NCBI RefSeq assembly: GCF_021531915.1
Contig: NZ_JAFBIV010000002.1
Span: 1 to 64,000, forward strand
Reading direction: 5' to 3'
Length of the DNA: 64,000 bases
Source: Oscillibacter valericigenes
GTDB taxonomy: Bacteria > Bacillota > Clostridia > Oscillospirales > Oscillospiraceae
The position numbers and the translations under genes are program-made. Position 1 is the stretch's first letter; the number at the start of each line of letters is the position of its first letter. This document shows positions 63,268 to 64,000 of this stretch, piece after piece. The notes below the pieces were generated by a model. It was not told the DNA's origin. It saw only the letters and a program-made list of their open reading frames with translations, and ran no database searches.

Positions 63268-64000
63268 ATGCTGTTATCCGCGGAACATCTTTCCATCAAC
63301 TTCGGCAGCCGCCAGCTGCTGGACGATGTCAATTTCTATCTGAACGAAGGGGACAAGACCGGCATCATCGGCATCAACGGCACCGGCAAATCCACCTTTC
63401 TGAAGGTCCTGGCCGGGGTCATTGAGCCGGATGCCGGAGTCATCTCCCGGAACCCCAATGTGCAGGTGAGCCTCCTGTCCCAGAACCCGGCCATGGACGA
63501 TGACGCCACGGTGCTGGAGCAGGTGTTCCTCCACTTCCCCGCAGAGTTCCGGGAATTGAATGACTACGAGGCCAAGTCCATGCTGAATAAGCTGGGCATC
63601 ACGGACCACAGCCAGAAGGTGGGCACCCTCTCCGGCGGCCAGCGAAAGCGGGTGGCCCTGGCGGCGGCCCTGATCCACCCGGCGGACGTGCTGGTGCTGG
63701 ACGAGCCCACCAACCACCTGGACGCTGAGATGACCGCCTGGCTGGAGGACTGGCTCCGCCGGTTCAAGGGCGGCCTGGTGATGGTGACCCACGACCGCTA
63801 CTTCCTGGAGCGGGTGGTGAATCACATCACGGAGCTGAGCCGTGGTAAGCTGTACCACTACGAGGCCAACTACTCCAAGTATCTGGAGCTGAAATCCCAG
63901 CGGGCGGAGATGGCGGAGGCCAGTGAGCGCAAGCGTCAGTCCATTCTGCGGGTGGAACGGGAGTGGATCATGCGGGGCTGCCGGGCCCGGACCACCAAGT
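63268..64000 (+). CDS. ABC-F family ATPase, partial (runs off the window)
   Basis: ATG 63268 follows AGGAGG by six bases. The visible 244 codons hold the first ABC domain: Walker A GINGTGKSTFLKVLA, signature TLSGGQRKRVALAA, Walker B VLVLDEPTNHLD and switch His in VTHDRYF. The start of the interdomain linker (HYEANYSKYLELKSQRAEM, ERKRQSILRVEREW) follows. No membrane segment is present. ABC-F proteins act on ribosomes; the linker resembles the Uup group. The second domain lies beyond the window, so the subgroup is not certain. Confidence 0.9.
   Translation, partial: MLLSAEHLSINFGSRQLLDDVNFYLNEGDKTGIIGINGTGKSTFLKVLAGVIEPDAGVISRNPNVQVSLLSQNPAMDDDATVLEQVFLHFPAEFRELNDYEAKSMLNKLGITDHSQKVGTLSGGQRKRVALAAALIHPADVLVLDEPTNHLDAEMTAWLEDWLRRFKGGLVMVTHDRYFLERVVNHITELSRGKLYHYEANYSKYLELKSQRAEMAEASERKRQSILRVEREWIMRGCRARTTK

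Overview
The window is a high-GC, low-repeat chromosomal stretch. It has strong AGGAGG-type ribosome binding sites, many ATGA/TAATG gene overlaps, intrinsic terminators with T-runs, a CIRCE-type heat-shock site, Gram-positive-style lipoproteins, and gene sets typical of anaerobic gut Clostridia. I infer a member of the Oscillospiraceae (Flavonifractor/Lawsonibacter/Oscillibacter-like), but nothing here fixes the genus. The host uses TAA and TGA stops and, in cobQ and cbiG, genuine TAG stops.

Layout. 1-740: a macro-domain protein with its own promoter and terminator. 743-9340: a thiamin salvage region on the minus strand. It has a promoter, a TPP riboswitch with a terminator, then thiW-thiM-thiE-HAD phosphatase-thiamin-binding protein, then thiD-tenA-ABC importer (ATPase, permease, lipoprotein) and an M20 amidohydrolase that is a good candidate for a YlmB-type formylaminopyrimidine deformylase. 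No thiC or thiG is present, so the genes fit uptake and recycling of pyrimidine and thiazole pieces. 9347-15509: a large GLUG-repeat/coiled-coil surface protein, an MMPL-family exporter and a small protein, divergent from a TetR regulator. 16330-18851: a small stress/housekeeping cluster (free methionine sulfoxide reductase, YkvA-like, flavodoxin-like, GNAT, DUF5655). 18982-19761: an integrase relic and three tRNA genes (Ser-GCU, Ser-UGA, Pro-GGG).

19716-26768 is a roughly 7 kb mobile element integrated in the 3' half of tRNA-Pro. It is bounded by 48-bp direct repeats and carries matching arm-type motifs at both ends. It encodes a tyrosine integrase, a five-gene minus-strand module, a small plus-strand module, a membrane protein plus a CFI-box protein as possible cargo, and a serine recombinase. 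Four of the five minus-strand genes contain exactly one in-frame TAG each and no other lesion. This is the most unusual signal in the window and suggests amber readthrough or recoding, or an odd coordinated decay.

26769-40163: a tripartite tricarboxylate-type transporter (tctC-tctB-tctA), a frameshifted aminotransferase, a TIM-barrel isomerase, a tRNA-tail relic, a cysteine-rich protein of unknown function, clpB behind a CIRCE-like site, an AEC transporter, a 3-hydroxyisobutyrate-dehydrogenase-like reductase, and a divergent FadR-type GntR regulator with a palindromic operator in the reductase promoter.

40400-63157: one very long minus-strand transcription unit. It starts at a strong promoter and a cobalamin riboswitch with terminator. 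It runs through the cobalt importer cbiMNQO, then the anaerobic corrin pathway (cbiD, F, G, H, J, ET, A, cobT, cbiB, cobD, cobQ, cbiC, cbiK-cbiL fusion). It then continues into tetrapyrrole precursor synthesis (hemA-precorrin-2 dehydrogenase fusion, hemC, cobA-hemD fusion, hemB, hemL). Together these make cobyric acid and its lower-ligand and linker precursors from glutamyl-tRNA. cobU, cobS and an adenosyltransferase are not in the window. An ABC-F ATPase begins at 63268 and runs off the end.
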